Assembly (NCBI GenBank): GCA_902535625.1
Contig: CACAUA010000002.1
Span: forward strand, 1 to 64,000
Origin: an uncultured Pelagibacteraceae bacterium
GTDB lineage: Bacteria > Pseudomonadota > Alphaproteobacteria > Pelagibacterales > Pelagibacteraceae
DNA length: 64,000 bases
Direction: 5' to 3'
Below, in pieces: positions 39,919 through 50,337 of the stretch. The notes beneath the pieces are model-generated. The model made no database searches. It was not told where the DNA came from and was given only the letters and a program-made list of their open reading frames with translations. Made by a program: the position numbers and the translations under genes. Within the stretch, counting starts at the first letter, position 1; each line of letters begins with the position of its first letter.

Positions 39919-41694
39919 TTAGTTGATTTTTTGTTGTTTTTTTAGCTCTTTTATCTCATTAAATGTATTCTCACTCATATCCTTTGAAAACTTTGATTCT
40001 AACTCGGATATTCTTTGCTCTAATTCATAATTTTTAAGATCTTGAATAATTTCAGTAAAAATTTCTAATATTTTTTGGTCATCATTTAAATTTTTTGAAA
40101 TTATATGTTTAACCGAAGCATAATTAATGACTCTATTAATAAGATTTTTATCTAAATTTAATTTTTGAACATCTAGATTAATTAAATTTTCTGACTGTTT
40201 TAAAATTTCAGCGAATAATTGTTTGTTTTCGTCACTATATAATTTTACATTTTCAATTAAGTGAAAGTTTTGATGAATTAATTTTGGTTTTGCAAGCAAT
40301 GTATATAAAAATGAGAATTCTTTAATTTCAAAAGATTTTAATGATTTTGTTTCATTATAATAACTTTTAGTCTTAGCAAGAGATTTTGCGGGTTTCGTAT
40401 AATTTTTACTAAATTTCGAATTTATGTTTGGTGTTAACTCAGATACTTTTTCAAGAAAATATTCCAGAGTATATTTTTTTACAAAACTATCTTTAATATT
40501 TGATGCAATTTCTCTAAGTTTTTTTTCGAAAATAGCTTTTGAACTAGGGCTTTCAGTTGTCAAGCTGATATAATGCTCGAATATAAATTTATGTATAGGT
40601 ATAGATTTTTGCTTTGAAAATTCTAAAAACTTTTCTTTACCAAATTTATTTACATAATTATCTGGATCTAGATTATTTTCCAAAAGAAGGAATGAAATTT
40701 TTTTATCAGGTTTTAATTCATCAATAATATTTTCTGCAGCTCTTAATGCAGCTTTATAACCACTTTGATCACCATCAAAGCATATAATTATATGATTATA
40801 GAATTGGTTTAAAATTTGTATCTGTTTACTTGTTAAAGCGGTACCTAAGTTTGCGACAGTATTTTCTATTCCATTTTTTGATAAACCAATAACATCCATG
40901 TATCCTTCAACTAAATATACATCTTCTAATTTATTTGATAATTTTCTTGCTTTATCAAGATTATATAAATTTGATCCTTTCTTGAAAAAAGGGGTTTCAG
41001 GAGAATTAATATATTTAGCTAAATTTTTATTATCATCTATAATTCTTCCACCAAAACCTATAATATTTCCTGATATATTATTTATTGGAAAAATTATTCT
41101 ATTTCGGAATCTTGATACATATTTTTTTTTCTTTTCATCAAAATAAAATAGGCCTGTATCTTTGATAGTTTCTTCATCGAAATCCTTTTTTAAAACTTCA
41201 AAATAATCCAAATCCTCTGTAACAAAACCAAGATTAAAATTTTTAACCTCAACACCAGACAGGCCTCTTGCTTTAAGATAATTTTTTGCTTTAACTGATT
41301 TTTCATTTTTAAATAACTCATTTTTATAAAATTCTGAAAAATTACTACATACGGCTTTGTATATTTTCCATTTATTCTCTCTTTCCACATCTTGTTTTGA
41401 AAATGTATAAGGTTGCATCCCCGCAAGATTTGATAGCATTTTGACTGCTTCACCAAATCTAAGATTTTGAGTTTTCATTACAAAGTCAAAAATATTTCCA
41501 TGCTCACTTGTACTAAAACAATGGTAAAATTCTTTTTCATCATTAACTGTAAATGATGGAGTTTTCTCTGTTTTAAAAGGTGATAAACCAACGAACTCCT
41601 TACCTCTTTTTTTAAGTTTAACGGTTTTGGAGACAACTGTTGAGACTTTTAATCTAGTTTTAATTTCGTCTAAATATTCCTTTGGATATTTCAT
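39919..41694 (-). CDS. dnaG: DNA primase with degenerate zinc ribbon
   Basis: Makes RNA primers for replication. The 591 residues have the N-terminal CHC2 region, the TOPRIM core (VEGYMDVIGL about 265-275, then FDGDQSGYKAA with the acidic metal ligands), and a C-terminal DnaB-interacting part. In the CHC2 region, positions for the zinc ligands Cys-x2-His...Cys-x2-Cys read Ser38, Lys41, Cys59 and Thr62. So only one of four ligands remains and zinc is probably not bound. Surrounding residues (EKTPSFTVNDEKEFYHCF) are intact and the frame is open. It overlaps yqeY by one base (TAATG). Confidence 0.95.
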   Translation of the reverse strand: MKYPKEYLDEIKTRLKVSTVVSKTVKLKKRGKEFVGLSPFKTEKTPSFTVNDEKEFYHCFSTSEHGNIFDFVMKTQNLRFGEAVKMLSNLAGMQPYTFSKQDVERENKWKIYKAVCSNFSEFYKNELFKNEKSVKAKNYLKARGLSGVEVKNFNLGFVTEDLDYFEVLKKDFDEETIKDTGLFYFDEKKKKYVSRFRNRIIFPINNISGNIIGFGGRIIDDNKNLAKYINSPETPFFKKGSNLYNLDKARKLSNKLEDVYLVEGYMDVIGLSKNGIENTVANLGTALTSKQIQILNQFYNHIIICFDGDQSGYKAALRAAENIIDELKPDKKISFLLLENNLDPDNYVNKFGKEKFLEFSKQKSIPIHKFIFEHYISLTTESPSSKAIFEKKLREIASNIKDSFVKKYTLEYFLEKVSELTPNINSKFSKNYTKPAKSLAKTKSYYNETKSLKSFEIKEFSFLYTLLAKPKLIHQNFHLIENVKLYSDENKQLFAEILKQSENLINLDVQKLNLDKNLINRVINYASVKHIISKNLNDDQKILEIFTEIIQDLKNYELEQRISELESKFSKDMSENTFNEIKELKKQQKIN

Positions 41695-42155
41695 TAGCCA
41701 TTAAGTATTTTTTTAATAATCTGACCTGCATTAGAAAAATCAATTGTATCAGCATGGTTTTTTTTCAATTCACCCATGACTTTACCCATGTCCTTGATTG
41801 AAGAGGCTCCAGAACTTTTTATAATTTCTTCACATATCTTTTTTGTATCTGCTTCAGATAATTGCTTGGGTAAATATTCGGATAAAACATCAAGCTCACC
41901 TTGTTCAATTTCCAATAAATCTGACCTGTTATTTTTTTTATATATTTCAATTGATTCGGATCTTTGTTTGATCATTTTTTTTAAGAGTTTTTTTATATCC
42001 TCATCGTCTGTCTCCTTTTTATTTGGGCCAGATCTGTTGTTAATATCTAAATCCTTAACTCCAGATAAAATTAACCTATAAGTTGATATCTTATTTTTAT
42101 CTTTCGATTTTAAAGCATTTTTGTAATCGTTATCTATTTTATCTCTTAAGGACAT
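41694..42155 (-). CDS. yqeY: GatB/YqeY domain protein
   Basis: A small protein of 153 residues related to the tail domain of GatB amidotransferase; possible tRNA-linked role, not established. The family segments are present: MSLRDKIDNDYKNALKSKDK at the start, LRLILS-type helix, KKMIKQRSESIEIYKKNNR, and SEYLPKQLSEADTKKICEEI. I start at ATG 42155, where the family homology begins, not at an in-frame ATG at 42308 that would add a 51-residue hydrophobic, unlike leader and cross the carA start. It is first in yqeY-dnaG-rpoD. Confidence 0.9.
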   Translation of the reverse strand: MSLRDKIDNDYKNALKSKDKNKISTYRLILSGVKDLDINNRSGPNKKETDDEDIKKLLKKMIKQRSESIEIYKKNNRSDLLEIEQGELDVLSEYLPKQLSEADTKKICEEIIKSSGASSIKDMGKVMGELKKNHADTIDFSNAGQIIKKILNG

Positions 42156-42227
42156 ATTAGAATGTACTTCATAGACAAAATTGTTCAAAAGAAAAAATTG
42201 TATTTTTAAAAAATTATTATAGATCTG

Positions 42228-42256
42228 TTGCGGATAAATACGTTTTATTGTATTAA
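42228..42256 (+). promoter_or_regulatory. Possible carAB promoter
   Basis: TTGCGG (42228-42233), 17-base spacer, TATTAA (42251-42256). The start would fall near 42263, at a perfect 12-base palindrome, about 15 bases before the carA start. Confidence 0.35.
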
Positions 42257-42261
42257 CCTTT

Positions 42262-42273
42262 AACTCATGAGTT
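42262..42273. repeat. 12-bp palindrome at the carA start region
   Basis: AACTCATGAGTT is a perfect palindrome 4 bases before the carA TTG codon and over the predicted transcription start. It could be a regulator site. The ATG inside it is out of frame with carA and meets a stop after four codons. Confidence 0.4.
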
Positions 42274-42277
42274 GTAA

Positions 42278-43471
42278 TTGACTTTAAAACGAAAAAACAA
42301 AACTTCACATCTCTCTAATTTTAACACAGCTATTTTAGCTCTTGAAAATAAATCAGTCTTTAAAGGGATTGGGCTGGGACATATAGGAGAAGCAACTGGA
42401 GAGGTATGCTTTAATACCTCATTAACTGGTTATCAAGAAATCATATCTGATCCATCGTATGCAGGACAGATAATAAATTTTACATTTCCACACATTGGAA
42501 ATGTTGGAGCTAATAAAGAAGACATAGAGTCTGATAAAATATGGACAAGAGGAGTTATTTTTAATTCAGAGATAACAAGTCCTTCTAATTATAGATCTCT
42601 TCAAAATTTAGATAAATGGCTTAAAAAAAATAAAATAGTAGGCATAACTGGTCTAGATACTAGAAGTTTAACAAATTTTATAAGAGATAAGGGTGCTCCA
42701 AAAGGAACTATATCAAACAATAAAAGCGGTAAATTTAATATCAATAAACTTATAAATAAATCAATTAAATGGCCTGGTTTAAATGGAATGGATCTTGCTC
42801 AAGAGGTCACGACTAATAAAACTTATATTTGGAAAGGATATAAAACTTGGAAAAAAAATAAGGGCTATGAAAAAAATAATAAGAAGAAATTTAGGGTTGT
42901 GGCTATAGATTATGGAATTAAAAAAAATATACTTAGGTATTTTTCTGATTTTGATTGCGAAGTTAAAGTTGTTTCCTGCAAGGAAAATGCAAGTAATATA
43001 CTTAACCTAAAACCTCATGGAATTTTTTTGTCAAACGGTCCTGGGGATCCTGCGGCAACAGGAAAGTATGCAATTAAAGTTGTAAAAAATTTAATAAAAA
43101 AAAATATTCCATTATTTGGGATATGTTTGGGACATCAAATATTAGCTTTAGCTTTAGATGCAAAAACCAAAAAGATGAGATTAGGACATAGGGGTGCAAA
43201 TCATCCAGTAAAAAATTTAATTACAAAGAAAGTTGAAATTACAAGTCAAAATCATGGATTTGAAGTTGTTAAGCAAAGCTTAAAAAAAAATACGGAAATA
43301 ACGCATCTGTCATTATTCGATAATTCTATAGAAGGAATAAAATTAAAAAATAAACCAGTTTTCTCAGTTCAATATCATCCTGAAGCTAATCCTGGACCAC
43401 AAGATAGTAAATATTTGTTTAGTAATTTTATTAAAGACATAAAAAAATATGCCAAAAAGAAAAGACATTAA
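42278..43471 (+). CDS. carA: Carbamoyl-phosphate synthase, small (glutaminase) subunit
   Basis: Releases ammonia from glutamine and channels it to CarB. The 397 residues have the CarA N-terminal domain ([17 protein letters not shown]) and a class I glutamine amidotransferase domain with the nucleophile in FGICLGHQI and the His-Glu pair in QYHPEA. The start is uncertain: no ATG lies in frame before family homology begins, and TTG at 42278 is the best choice, giving a 25-residue lead. It overlaps carB by 23 bases. With pyrC it supplies pyrimidines, and also arginine. Confidence 0.95.
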   Translation: MTLKRKNKTSHLSNFNTAILALENKSVFKGIGLGHIGEATGEVCFNTSLTGYQEIISDPSYAGQIINFTFPHIGNVGANKEDIESDKIWTRGVIFNSEITSPSNYRSLQNLDKWLKKNKIVGITGLDTRSLTNFIRDKGAPKGTISNNKSGKFNINKLINKSIKWPGLNGMDLAQEVTTNKTYIWKGYKTWKKNKGYEKNNKKKFRVVAIDYGIKKNILRYFSDFDCEVKVVSCKENASNILNLKPHGIFLSNGPGDPAATGKYAIKVVKNLIKKNIPLFGICLGHQILALALDAKTKKMRLGHRGANHPVKNLITKKVEITSQNHGFEVVKQSLKKNTEITHLSLFDNSIEGIKLKNKPVFSVQYHPEANPGPQDSKYLFSNFIKDIKKYAKKKRH

Positions 43472-46400
43472 AAAAATTTTAGTTATTGGAGCCGGCCCAA
43501 TTATTATTGGTCAAGCTTGTGAATTTGATTATTCGGGAACTCAAGCATGTAAAGCATTAAAAGATGAAGGTTATAAAGTAATATTAATTAACTCAAATCC
43601 AGCAACTATAATGACTGATCCTGGTGTTGCTGATAAAACTTATATCGAACCAATATCACTAGAAGTACTAGAAGAGGTTATCAAAAAAGAAAGGCCGGAT
43701 GCTATTCTGCCTACAATGGGTGGTCAAACAGCATTAAATCTTGCAATTAACGCAGAAAAAATTGGTTTATTAAAAAAGTATAAAATTGAACTTATTGGAG
43801 CAAACTCGAAAGCAATAGCAAATGCTGAGGATAGAAAAAAATTTAGAAAGAATATGTCTGATATTGGTATTGATTTACCAAAGTCTGAGGTTCTAAATAA
43901 ATTTTCAAATGCGAAAAAATGTTTAAACAAAATAGGATTACCTGCAATTATTAGACCTTCATTTACTTTGGGAGGATTGGGTGGAGGTATTGCAAGAACA
44001 AAAAAAGATTTTTTTAAAATTGTTAAAGAAGGAATGAATGAATCTCCTCAAAATCAGGTTCTGGTTGAAGAATGTTTAGATGGTTGGAAAGAATTTGAGA
44101 TGGAGGTCGTTAGAGATAAAAATGATAATTGTATAATTATCTGTTCAATAGAAAATGTTGATCCCATGGGAACTCATACTGGTGACTCTGTTACTATAGC
44201 TCCAGCATTAACACTTACAGATAAAGAGTATCAAGTAATGAGAAATGCATCTATTGCTTGCTTAAGAAAAATAGGTGTTGAGACAGGAGGTTCGAATGTT
44301 CAATTCGCCATAAATCCAAAAAATGGAAGAATGGTAATTATTGAAATGAACCCCAGAGTTTCAAGGTCATCTGCTTTAGCTTCAAAAGCAACAGGATTTC
44401 CAATAGCAAAAGTGGCAGCAAAATTGGCTGTTGGTTACACTTTAGATGAACTACAAAATGAAATAACAAAAGTAACACCAGCTTCTTTTGAACCAACAAT
44501 CGATTACGTTGTAACAAAAATTCCAAGGTTTACGTTTGAAAAATTTTCTGACACAGAAGCAATTTTAGGCACATCCATGAGATCAGTTGGTGAAGCAATG
44601 GCAATTGGTAGAAACTTCAAAGAATCTTTTCAAAAAGCTCTGGTTTCACTTGAAACTGGTTTGTTGGGATTAGATAATATTTTTAAGTATTCAAAAAAAG
44701 AAATACTGAAAAATTTAAAAATCAATATTCCAAATAAATTGCTATTAATTGCTGAAGCTTTTAGAAAAAAAATTTCTTTAGATATTATATATAAATTATC
44801 AAAAGTAGATCCTTGGTTTTTAAATCAAATTAAGGAAATAGTTGATGAAGAAAAAATACTTAATTCAAAAGGACTGCCCAAAACTTTTGAGGAATTTAAT
44901 AGAATAAAATCAATAGGCTTTTCTGACAAAAAGATCTCACAATTGACTGGTCAAAAAGAAACAATCGTCAAATCAAGAAGAAAAGCGCTAAAAGTTATGC
45001 CTGTTTTTAAAAAAGTTGATACCTGTGCTGCTGAATTCAAATCTTTCACACCTTACATGTATTCTACGTATCAAAGAAATTTTTCTATTAAAACAGAATG
45101 TGAAGCTGAGCCAAGCAATAAAAAGAAAATAATAATTTTAGGTGGAGGACCAAATAGAATTGGCCAAGGTATAGAGTTTGATTATTGCTGTTGTCAGGCT
45201 AGTTTTTCTTTAAAAGAAGCAGGTTTTGAAACAATAATGATAAATTGTAACCCGGAAACAGTTTCTACAGATTATGATACAAGCGATAGATTATATTTTG
45301 AGCCTTTAATTGAAGAGTATGTTGAGAATATAATTTTAAAAGAAAAATCAAAAGGAAATCTAATTGGGATTATTGCACAATTTGGAGGCCAAACCCCTAT
45401 CAAATTAGCTAAATTTTTAGATGAAAATAAATTACCTATTTTAGGGACACAATATAAATCGATTGATCTTGCAGAAGATAGAGACAGATTTAGAGAGTTG
45501 CTTATAAAGCTTAAATTAAAACAAGCTGAAAGTGGAATAGCCTACAAATTCGATCAAGCTGTTAATGTTGCTGAACAAATTGGATTACCTGTGGTTGTTA
45601 GACCTTCTTATGTTTTAGGTGGAAGAGCTATGGAAATTGTTCATGACAAAAGTCAATTGAAACAATTTATAAATGAAGCCTTCAAAGCATCAGAACAAAA
45701 TCCAATCTTAATTGATAAATTTATCGACAATGCAATGGAAGTAGATGTAGATGCAATTTCTGACGGAAAAGACGTTTATGTTGCTGGAATAATGCAACAT
45801 ATTGAAGAAGCCGGGATTCATTCTGGAGACTCTGCTTGTTGCTTGCCGCCGGTATCAATAAAGGCAAATCTTTTAAGAGAACTTAAAATACAAACAAGAA
45901 AATTAGCTCTGGCGTTAAAAGTTAAAGGATTTTTAAATATTCAATTTGCAATTAAAAATGATGAAATTTTTGTCATTGAAGTTAATCCTAGAGCAAGCAG
46001 AACTGTACCCTTTGTTTCAAAAGCAAACGGTGTTCCACTTGCAAAAATTGCATCAAGAATAATGTCGGGGGAAAAATTAAGTAAGTATAAATTAAAATAC
46101 AAAACCAATAAAAAATTTGCTGTTAAGGAAGCAGTATTTCCATTCAATAAATTTCCAGATAGTGATTTATTACTTGGCCCTGAGATGAAGTCTACTGGTG
46201 AGGTAATGGGTTTTGATGATGATTTTGGAATGGCTGTTGCAAAAAGTCAAATTGCTGCTTCTAATTCATTGCCAACTAAAGGAATGGCATTCTTATCAGT
46301 AAAAGACTCTCACAAGCAAGAAATAATAGGTGTTGCACAAAGATTAATAAAACTTGGATTCACACTTTCTGCGACCAAAGGAACGTCAGAGATTCTAAAT

Positions 46401-46673
46401 CAAAATGGAATGAAATGTAAAAAAATTAATAAAGTGAGTAGTGGTAGACCACATATAGTAGATGTTTTAAATTCTAAAAAAATATCTTTGGTAATAAATA
46501 CTGGAGGTGGAAATTCTGAACACAGGATTAGTGATGCTAGAGCATTAAGAAGAGGAACTCTTGCAAACAAAATTCCTTATTGTACGAATATGTCTACAGC
46601 CTATTCATTCTTAGAAGCAATAAAATCATTAAAAACAACCAAGTTAAGAGTAAAATCTCTGCAAGATAATTAA
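43449..46673 (+). CDS. carB: Carbamoyl-phosphate synthase, large subunit
   Basis: Makes carbamoyl phosphate from bicarbonate, ammonia and two ATP. The 1074 residues hold two homologous ATP-grasp halves. The first starts at [16 protein letters not shown] and the second at about 556 ([20 protein letters not shown]). An oligomerisation domain lies between them and an allosteric MGS-like domain follows (about 940-1074). Signature [18 protein letters not shown] and its second copy [18 protein letters not shown] are both present, so both active sites look intact. It ends 2 bases from a convergent gene. Confidence 0.98.
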   Translation: MPKRKDIKKILVIGAGPIIIGQACEFDYSGTQACKALKDEGYKVILINSNPATIMTDPGVADKTYIEPISLEVLEEVIKKERPDAILPTMGGQTALNLAINAEKIGLLKKYKIELIGANSKAIANAEDRKKFRKNMSDIGIDLPKSEVLNKFSNAKKCLNKIGLPAIIRPSFTLGGLGGGIARTKKDFFKIVKEGMNESPQNQVLVEECLDGWKEFEMEVVRDKNDNCIIICSIENVDPMGTHTGDSVTIAPALTLTDKEYQVMRNASIACLRKIGVETGGSNVQFAINPKNGRMVIIEMNPRVSRSSALASKATGFPIAKVAAKLAVGYTLDELQNEITKVTPASFEPTIDYVVTKIPRFTFEKFSDTEAILGTSMRSVGEAMAIGRNFKESFQKALVSLETGLLGLDNIFKYSKKEILKNLKINIPNKLLLIAEAFRKKISLDIIYKLSKVDPWFLNQIKEIVDEEKILNSKGLPKTFEEFNRIKSIGFSDKKISQLTGQKETIVKSRRKALKVMPVFKKVDTCAAEFKSFTPYMYSTYQRNFSIKTECEAEPSNKKKIIILGGGPNRIGQGIEFDYCCCQASFSLKEAGFETIMINCNPETVSTDYDTSDRLYFEPLIEEYVENIILKEKSKGNLIGIIAQFGGQTPIKLAKFLDENKLPILGTQYKSIDLAEDRDRFRELLIKLKLKQAESGIAYKFDQAVNVAEQIGLPVVVRPSYVLGGRAMEIVHDKSQLKQFINEAFKASEQNPILIDKFIDNAMEVDVDAISDGKDVYVAGIMQHIEEAGIHSGDSACCLPPVSIKANLLRELKIQTRKLALALKVKGFLNIQFAIKNDEIFVIEVNPRASRTVPFVSKANGVPLAKIASRIMSGEKLSKYKLKYKTNKKFAVKEAVFPFNKFPDSDLLLGPEMKSTGEVMGFDDDFGMAVAKSQIAASNSLPTKGMAFLSVKDSHKQEIIGVAQRLIKLGFTLSATKGTSEILNQNGMKCKKINKVSSGRPHIVDVLNSKKISLVINTGGGNSEHRISDARALRRGTLANKIPYCTNMSTAYSFLEAIKSLKTTKLRVKSLQDN

Positions 46674-46675
46674 TT

Positions 46676-47338
46676 TTAATTGACTTTCCAATCTGTCTCA
46701 AATGTAACATAATTTACTTGAAGACATCTTCTCTCTTTTACTATTTCTTTTTTTTCCATACCGTGCCAAGTGTTAGGGCCACTTGAAAAGAAATATCCAT
46801 AATTATCCTTATAAGGAACAGTTTTTGCTAATTTTAGATTTTCATCATAAAAATCTGTACCTAAATCTTCTTTTTCATTATGCTTATTTACGAATAATAA
46901 ACATGACATCAGTTTCTCTTTAATATCGCAATGTGGTTTTAACCAGAATCCTTTTCTATCACAGATAACCTCGACTCTTACATATGAATTTGAAAGATCT
47001 TTATTTATCATTTCAGAAATTTTTTTATAAGTTGATGGATTTTGAAGTTCTTTAATAAATTCAACAAGATTAGGAAATTGATTTGAGTTTTCTTTGGTCA
47101 CAAAACATCTAAATTTTAGTGCCTTGCCTCCGTCTGATATACCTTCTCTAAACTTACCTTCACCTCCATCAATTGCTCTAGTACCATCATAGTTTAAATT
47201 ATGTTCTATCGGATTAGCTATATCAGCGTTTATAATTTCCTGAACTTGGCCATCAGTTAGTGGTTGATTTAATTCCCAATGTTCAAAAGGAATTTTGTGA
47301 TTTGACGAATTTTTTAATATTGAATTTAAAAATGCCAT
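46676..47338 (-). CDS. Putative 2-oxoglutarate/Fe(II) oxygenase-like protein
   Basis: A 220-residue protein whose middle and end carry the pattern of the double-stranded beta-helix oxygenases: His136-x-Asp138 (LKPHCDIKEK), a distal His192 (NTWHGMEKK), and an Arg at 203/204 (KERRCLQVNY) that could bind 2-oxoglutarate. No signal peptide. The substrate is unknown; by gene position it could act on a sugar, protein or metabolite linked to its partner. It overlaps the ELM1-like gene by one base (TAATG), a strong sign of cotranscription. The family call is inferred from motif spacing. Confidence 0.65.
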   Translation of the reverse strand: MAFLNSILKNSSNHKIPFEHWELNQPLTDGQVQEIINADIANPIEHNLNYDGTRAIDGGEGKFREGISDGGKALKFRCFVTKENSNQFPNLVEFIKELQNPSTYKKISEMINKDLSNSYVRVEVICDRKGFWLKPHCDIKEKLMSCLLFVNKHNEKEDLGTDFYDENLKLAKTVPYKDNYGYFFSSGPNTWHGMEKKEIVKERRCLQVNYVTFETDWKVN

Positions 47339-48285
47339 TATAATTGAATTTTATCTTTAATGATATTTGCTACTCTATTCGTTTCATCTAATTTTTCATA
47401 GTTCCAATTTTCTAATTTTTCTCCTAATTCTCTAACAATTTTCATTTCTTGAAATAATTTTCTAAAATTTTTAAATCTTTTATCGCTTTTTTTAGGTGGA
47501 ATAGTGGCAATATAAATTGGCTTGCCTGTTAAAGCTGCCTCTGAAATCATAGAGCTTGAATCGCACGTAATAACTATATGTTTTGATATTGCAAGCGCAC
47601 TTAAATAGGCCTTTTTATCAACACCATCTAATACGAAATGATCATTTCCAAAATATATTTTTGCATGTTCTATAGTTCCCTTTGGCGTTCTCATAGAAGG
47701 GATGACTACTAAATTAAGATTATTTTCTTTAACTAAATAATTTACTTTTGAAAAAATTTCTTGGATATTTCTATCTGAATAATCATAATACTGGGTAGGA
47801 CCACCAATTATTAACGAAATTATATTTTTATCCCTCAATTTGCTTGAAATACTAAACAAATATTCTTTATCTTTTTCAATTTCTTCCCTTGTTAAATAAT
47901 GAATAGCTCCTTTTGTTTTTAATACATTATCTCCATCAAGATTATCGTGCTCAGGCACTACAACTAGATCAAAATTATCAAGTTTTATCTTTGGGTTTTG
48001 AATATGAATGTTAAATACTTTTTTCTTTGAATTTTTTTTTAAGAATAATGATGGAATAATACTTTTTCTTCCACATGAAATTATTAAATCAACATCTCCG
48101 CATTCAATTTTTTTAAAAACTGAGTCGGATATTGGAGTGAATTTTGGCGGTATAACTTTCCAGAAACCTTTTGTTTCAACTGTGTGGTGAGAATAATTTA
48201 TATTTAAAGCTTTAGCCAAACCTTCTACTTGGCTAATCATCCCATGCATACCTTCTGTTAATAATATACCTTTCAATTTAGTCAT
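47338..48285 (-). CDS. ELM1/GtrOC1-like (DUF1022) putative glycosyltransferase
   Basis: A 315-residue protein that resembles the mitochondrial fission ELM1 family, a GT-B-like fold with unknown bacterial function. Matching segments are LLTEGMHGMISQVEGLAKAL at the start, ISCGRKSIIPSLFLKK, DLVVVPEHDNLDGDNV, ISLIIGGPTQYY, and the C-terminal ITCDSSSMISEAALTGKPIYI, which looks like a nucleotide-sugar site. It starts only 21 bases from the divergent trxB. A link to cell-surface polysaccharide is possible but not shown here. Confidence 0.8.
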   Translation of the reverse strand: MTKLKGILLTEGMHGMISQVEGLAKALNINYSHHTVETKGFWKVIPPKFTPISDSVFKKIECGDVDLIISCGRKSIIPSLFLKKNSKKKVFNIHIQNPKIKLDNFDLVVVPEHDNLDGDNVLKTKGAIHYLTREEIEKDKEYLFSISSKLRDKNIISLIIGGPTQYYDYSDRNIQEIFSKVNYLVKENNLNLVVIPSMRTPKGTIEHAKIYFGNDHFVLDGVDKKAYLSALAISKHIVITCDSSSMISEAALTGKPIYIATIPPKKSDKRFKNFRKLFQEMKIVRELGEKLENWNYEKLDETNRVANIIKDKIQL

Positions 48286-48306
48286 TAATCATTATATAGC
48301 TTTCAT

Positions 48307-49251
48307 ATGAGTGAAAATCCAACTAAACACACAAAAGTGTTAATAATTGGGTCAGGTCCCGCTGGATATACAGCAGCAATTTATGCTGCAAGAGCAATGT
48401 TAAAACCAATATTAGTTCATGGTATGGAACCTGGTGGCCAATTAACAACAACAACTGATGTTGAAAATTTCCCTGGATTTAAAGATGTAATACAAGGTCC
48501 GTGGCTTATGGATCAAATGAAAGGTCAGGCAGAAGTAGTTGGAACTGAAATGATTCAAGATCATATTGCATCTGTAGACTTAAAATCTAAGCCATTTAAG
48601 GCTGTTGGAGATAGTGGTCAAATTTATGAAGCAGACTCAATTATAATTTCAACTGGAGCTCAAGCAAGATGGTTAAATATTGATTCAGAACAAAGCTTTA
48701 GAGGTTTTGGTGTATCTGCATGTGCAACATGTGATGGATTTTTCTTTAAAGACAAAACTGTAGCAGTTGTTGGAGGTGGAAATGCTGCGGTCGAAGAAGC
48801 TATGTTTTTAACAAAATTTGCCTCAAAGGTTCAGCTTATACACAGAAGAGATAGATTGAGAGCAGAAAAATTACTTCAAAAGAAATTAATGGAAAATAAA
48901 AAAATTGAAATAATTTGGGACTCTGTTGTTGATGAAGTTATTGGGGATAATGATCCTAAAAATGTAACTGGATTAAAAATTAAAAATGTTAAAACAAATA
49001 AAGTAGATGAACTAAAAATCGATGGATTATTTATAGCTATAGGACATGATCCAGCAACTTCATTATTTAAAGACCAACTAGAAATGGATAATGAGGGTTA
49101 TTTAATAACAAAACCAGATTCTACTGAAACAAATATACCAGGAGTTTTTGCTGCTGGTGATGTGAAAGATAAAATATTTAGACAGGCAGTTACAGCAGCT
49201 GGTATGGGATGTATGGCAGCATTAGAGGCTGAAAAACATTTATCCGAATAA
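48307..49251 (+). CDS. trxB: Thioredoxin reductase
   Basis: An FAD enzyme that reduces thioredoxin with NADPH. The 314 residues have the FAD loop GSGPAGYTA (16-24), the redox pair Cys139 and Cys142 in SACATCDG, the NADPH loop VVGGGNAAVEEA, and a terminal FAD motif (FAAGDVKDKIFRQAVTAAG). Length is typical. Together with the motif it is a true TrxB, unlike the reductase cut at the left edge. The next gene starts on the base after its stop. Confidence 0.96.
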   Translation: MSENPTKHTKVLIIGSGPAGYTAAIYAARAMLKPILVHGMEPGGQLTTTTDVENFPGFKDVIQGPWLMDQMKGQAEVVGTEMIQDHIASVDLKSKPFKAVGDSGQIYEADSIIISTGAQARWLNIDSEQSFRGFGVSACATCDGFFFKDKTVAVVGGGNAAVEEAMFLTKFASKVQLIHRRDRLRAEKLLQKKLMENKKIEIIWDSVVDEVIGDNDPKNVTGLKIKNVKTNKVDELKIDGLFIAIGHDPATSLFKDQLEMDNEGYLITKPDSTETNIPGVFAAGDVKDKIFRQAVTAAGMGCMAALEAEKHLSE

Positions 49252-50271
49252 ATGAATGAAACAGTATTGTTAACGGGTATAAGTGGATGGATCGCTAAAC
49301 ACACTGCAATTGAATTATTAAAATCGGGATATAAAGTTTTAGGCACTGTTAGAGATACTGGTTTAATAGAGCAAACAAAAAAAACCATAAATGAATATGC
49401 ATCAATTGATAAATTATCATTTGTCGAATTAGATCTTTTAAAAGACGAAGGTTGGGATGAGGCATTAAAAGACTGTAAGTACGTAATGCATGTGGCTTCT
49501 CCTTTCCCTTTAAAGACCTCTAGAGATCGTGAAAGTCTTGTTCCAACAGCTAAAGATGGAACTATAAGAGTTTTAAAAGCTGCTGTTAATGCGGGAGTTG
49601 AACGTATTATTAAAACTTCTTCAATTGCAACAATGTTTAGAAAACCTAATAGGACAAATCCATATACATTTGGTGAAAATGATTGGAGTGATGCTAATTG
49701 GAAAGGTTGTAATGATTACTTTGTTTCAAAAATCAAGGCTGAAAAAGCAGCTTGGGAATTTATGGAGAATAAGGGTTTAAAGAATAAGTTGGTATGTATA
49801 TGTCCTGGAGGTGTCTTTGGAGACGCTTTAGATACTAAAGAAAAAACTTCGATAAGTTATGTTAAATTATTTCTAGAAGGTAAATATCCAGGTGCTCCGG
49901 ATTTTAGTATTTTAGTCTCAGATATGAAGGATGTAGTGAAAGCTCACATCAATTCTTTAACAAGACCAGATGTTGGTGGAAGACGACTAATAATTGGCTC
50001 TGAGGTCAAAAGAATGATAGATTTTTCTAATATTATGGCTGAAGCATTACCTAAATATTCAAAAAAACTTCCAAAAAGAGTGTTGCCAAATTTTTTAGTG
50101 AGAATAATTAGTCATCTGGATACGAGTGCAAAAATGATGGTTCCAGATTTAGGGATACAAATGCAAACTGATGCTTCGTATGCTGAAGATTTATTGGGAT
50201 TTAAATTTCAGCCGGCTAGAGGATGTATTGAGGATGCAGCAAAATCAGTAGTTAGACTTGGATTAGTATAA
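49252..50271 (+). CDS. Extended SDR, dihydroflavonol-reductase-like (aldehyde reductase)
   Basis: A 339-residue NAD(P)-dependent oxidoreductase of the extended SDR group. It shows the nucleotide loop TGISGWIA (8-15), the VMHVASPFP strand, and the active-site pair Tyr-x3-Lys in YFVSKIKAE. CPGGVFGD is the usual downstream loop. Relatives reduce aldehydes, flavonoid-like ketones or methylglyoxal, so the true substrate is unknown. It is contiguous with trxB and so probably shares its transcript. Confidence 0.85.
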   Translation: MNETVLLTGISGWIAKHTAIELLKSGYKVLGTVRDTGLIEQTKKTINEYASIDKLSFVELDLLKDEGWDEALKDCKYVMHVASPFPLKTSRDRESLVPTAKDGTIRVLKAAVNAGVERIIKTSSIATMFRKPNRTNPYTFGENDWSDANWKGCNDYFVSKIKAEKAAWEFMENKGLKNKLVCICPGGVFGDALDTKEKTSISYVKLFLEGKYPGAPDFSILVSDMKDVVKAHINSLTRPDVGGRRLIIGSEVKRMIDFSNIMAEALPKYSKKLPKRVLPNFLVRIISHLDTSAKMMVPDLGIQMQTDASYAEDLLGFKFQPARGCIEDAAKSVVRLGLV

Positions 50272-50280
50272 TATCAATAA

Positions 50281-50308
50281 TTTACAAGGTATTTCAGTAT
50301 AGTATAAA
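50281..50308 (+). promoter_or_regulatory. Predicted promoter of the PsiE-like gene
   Basis: TTTACA (50281-50286), 16-base spacer, TATAAA (50303-50308), in the 66-base gap before the gene. A close match to sigma-70 consensus. Confidence 0.5.
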
Positions 50309-50337
50309 AAGTTATTTTAAATTATAAAAGAAAGTAA

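Noticed and set aside
42156-42308. A longer yqeY starting at ATG 42308
   Set aside because: The extra 51 residues are not family-like and would run across the carA start and promoter region. The YqeY homology begins at 42155.
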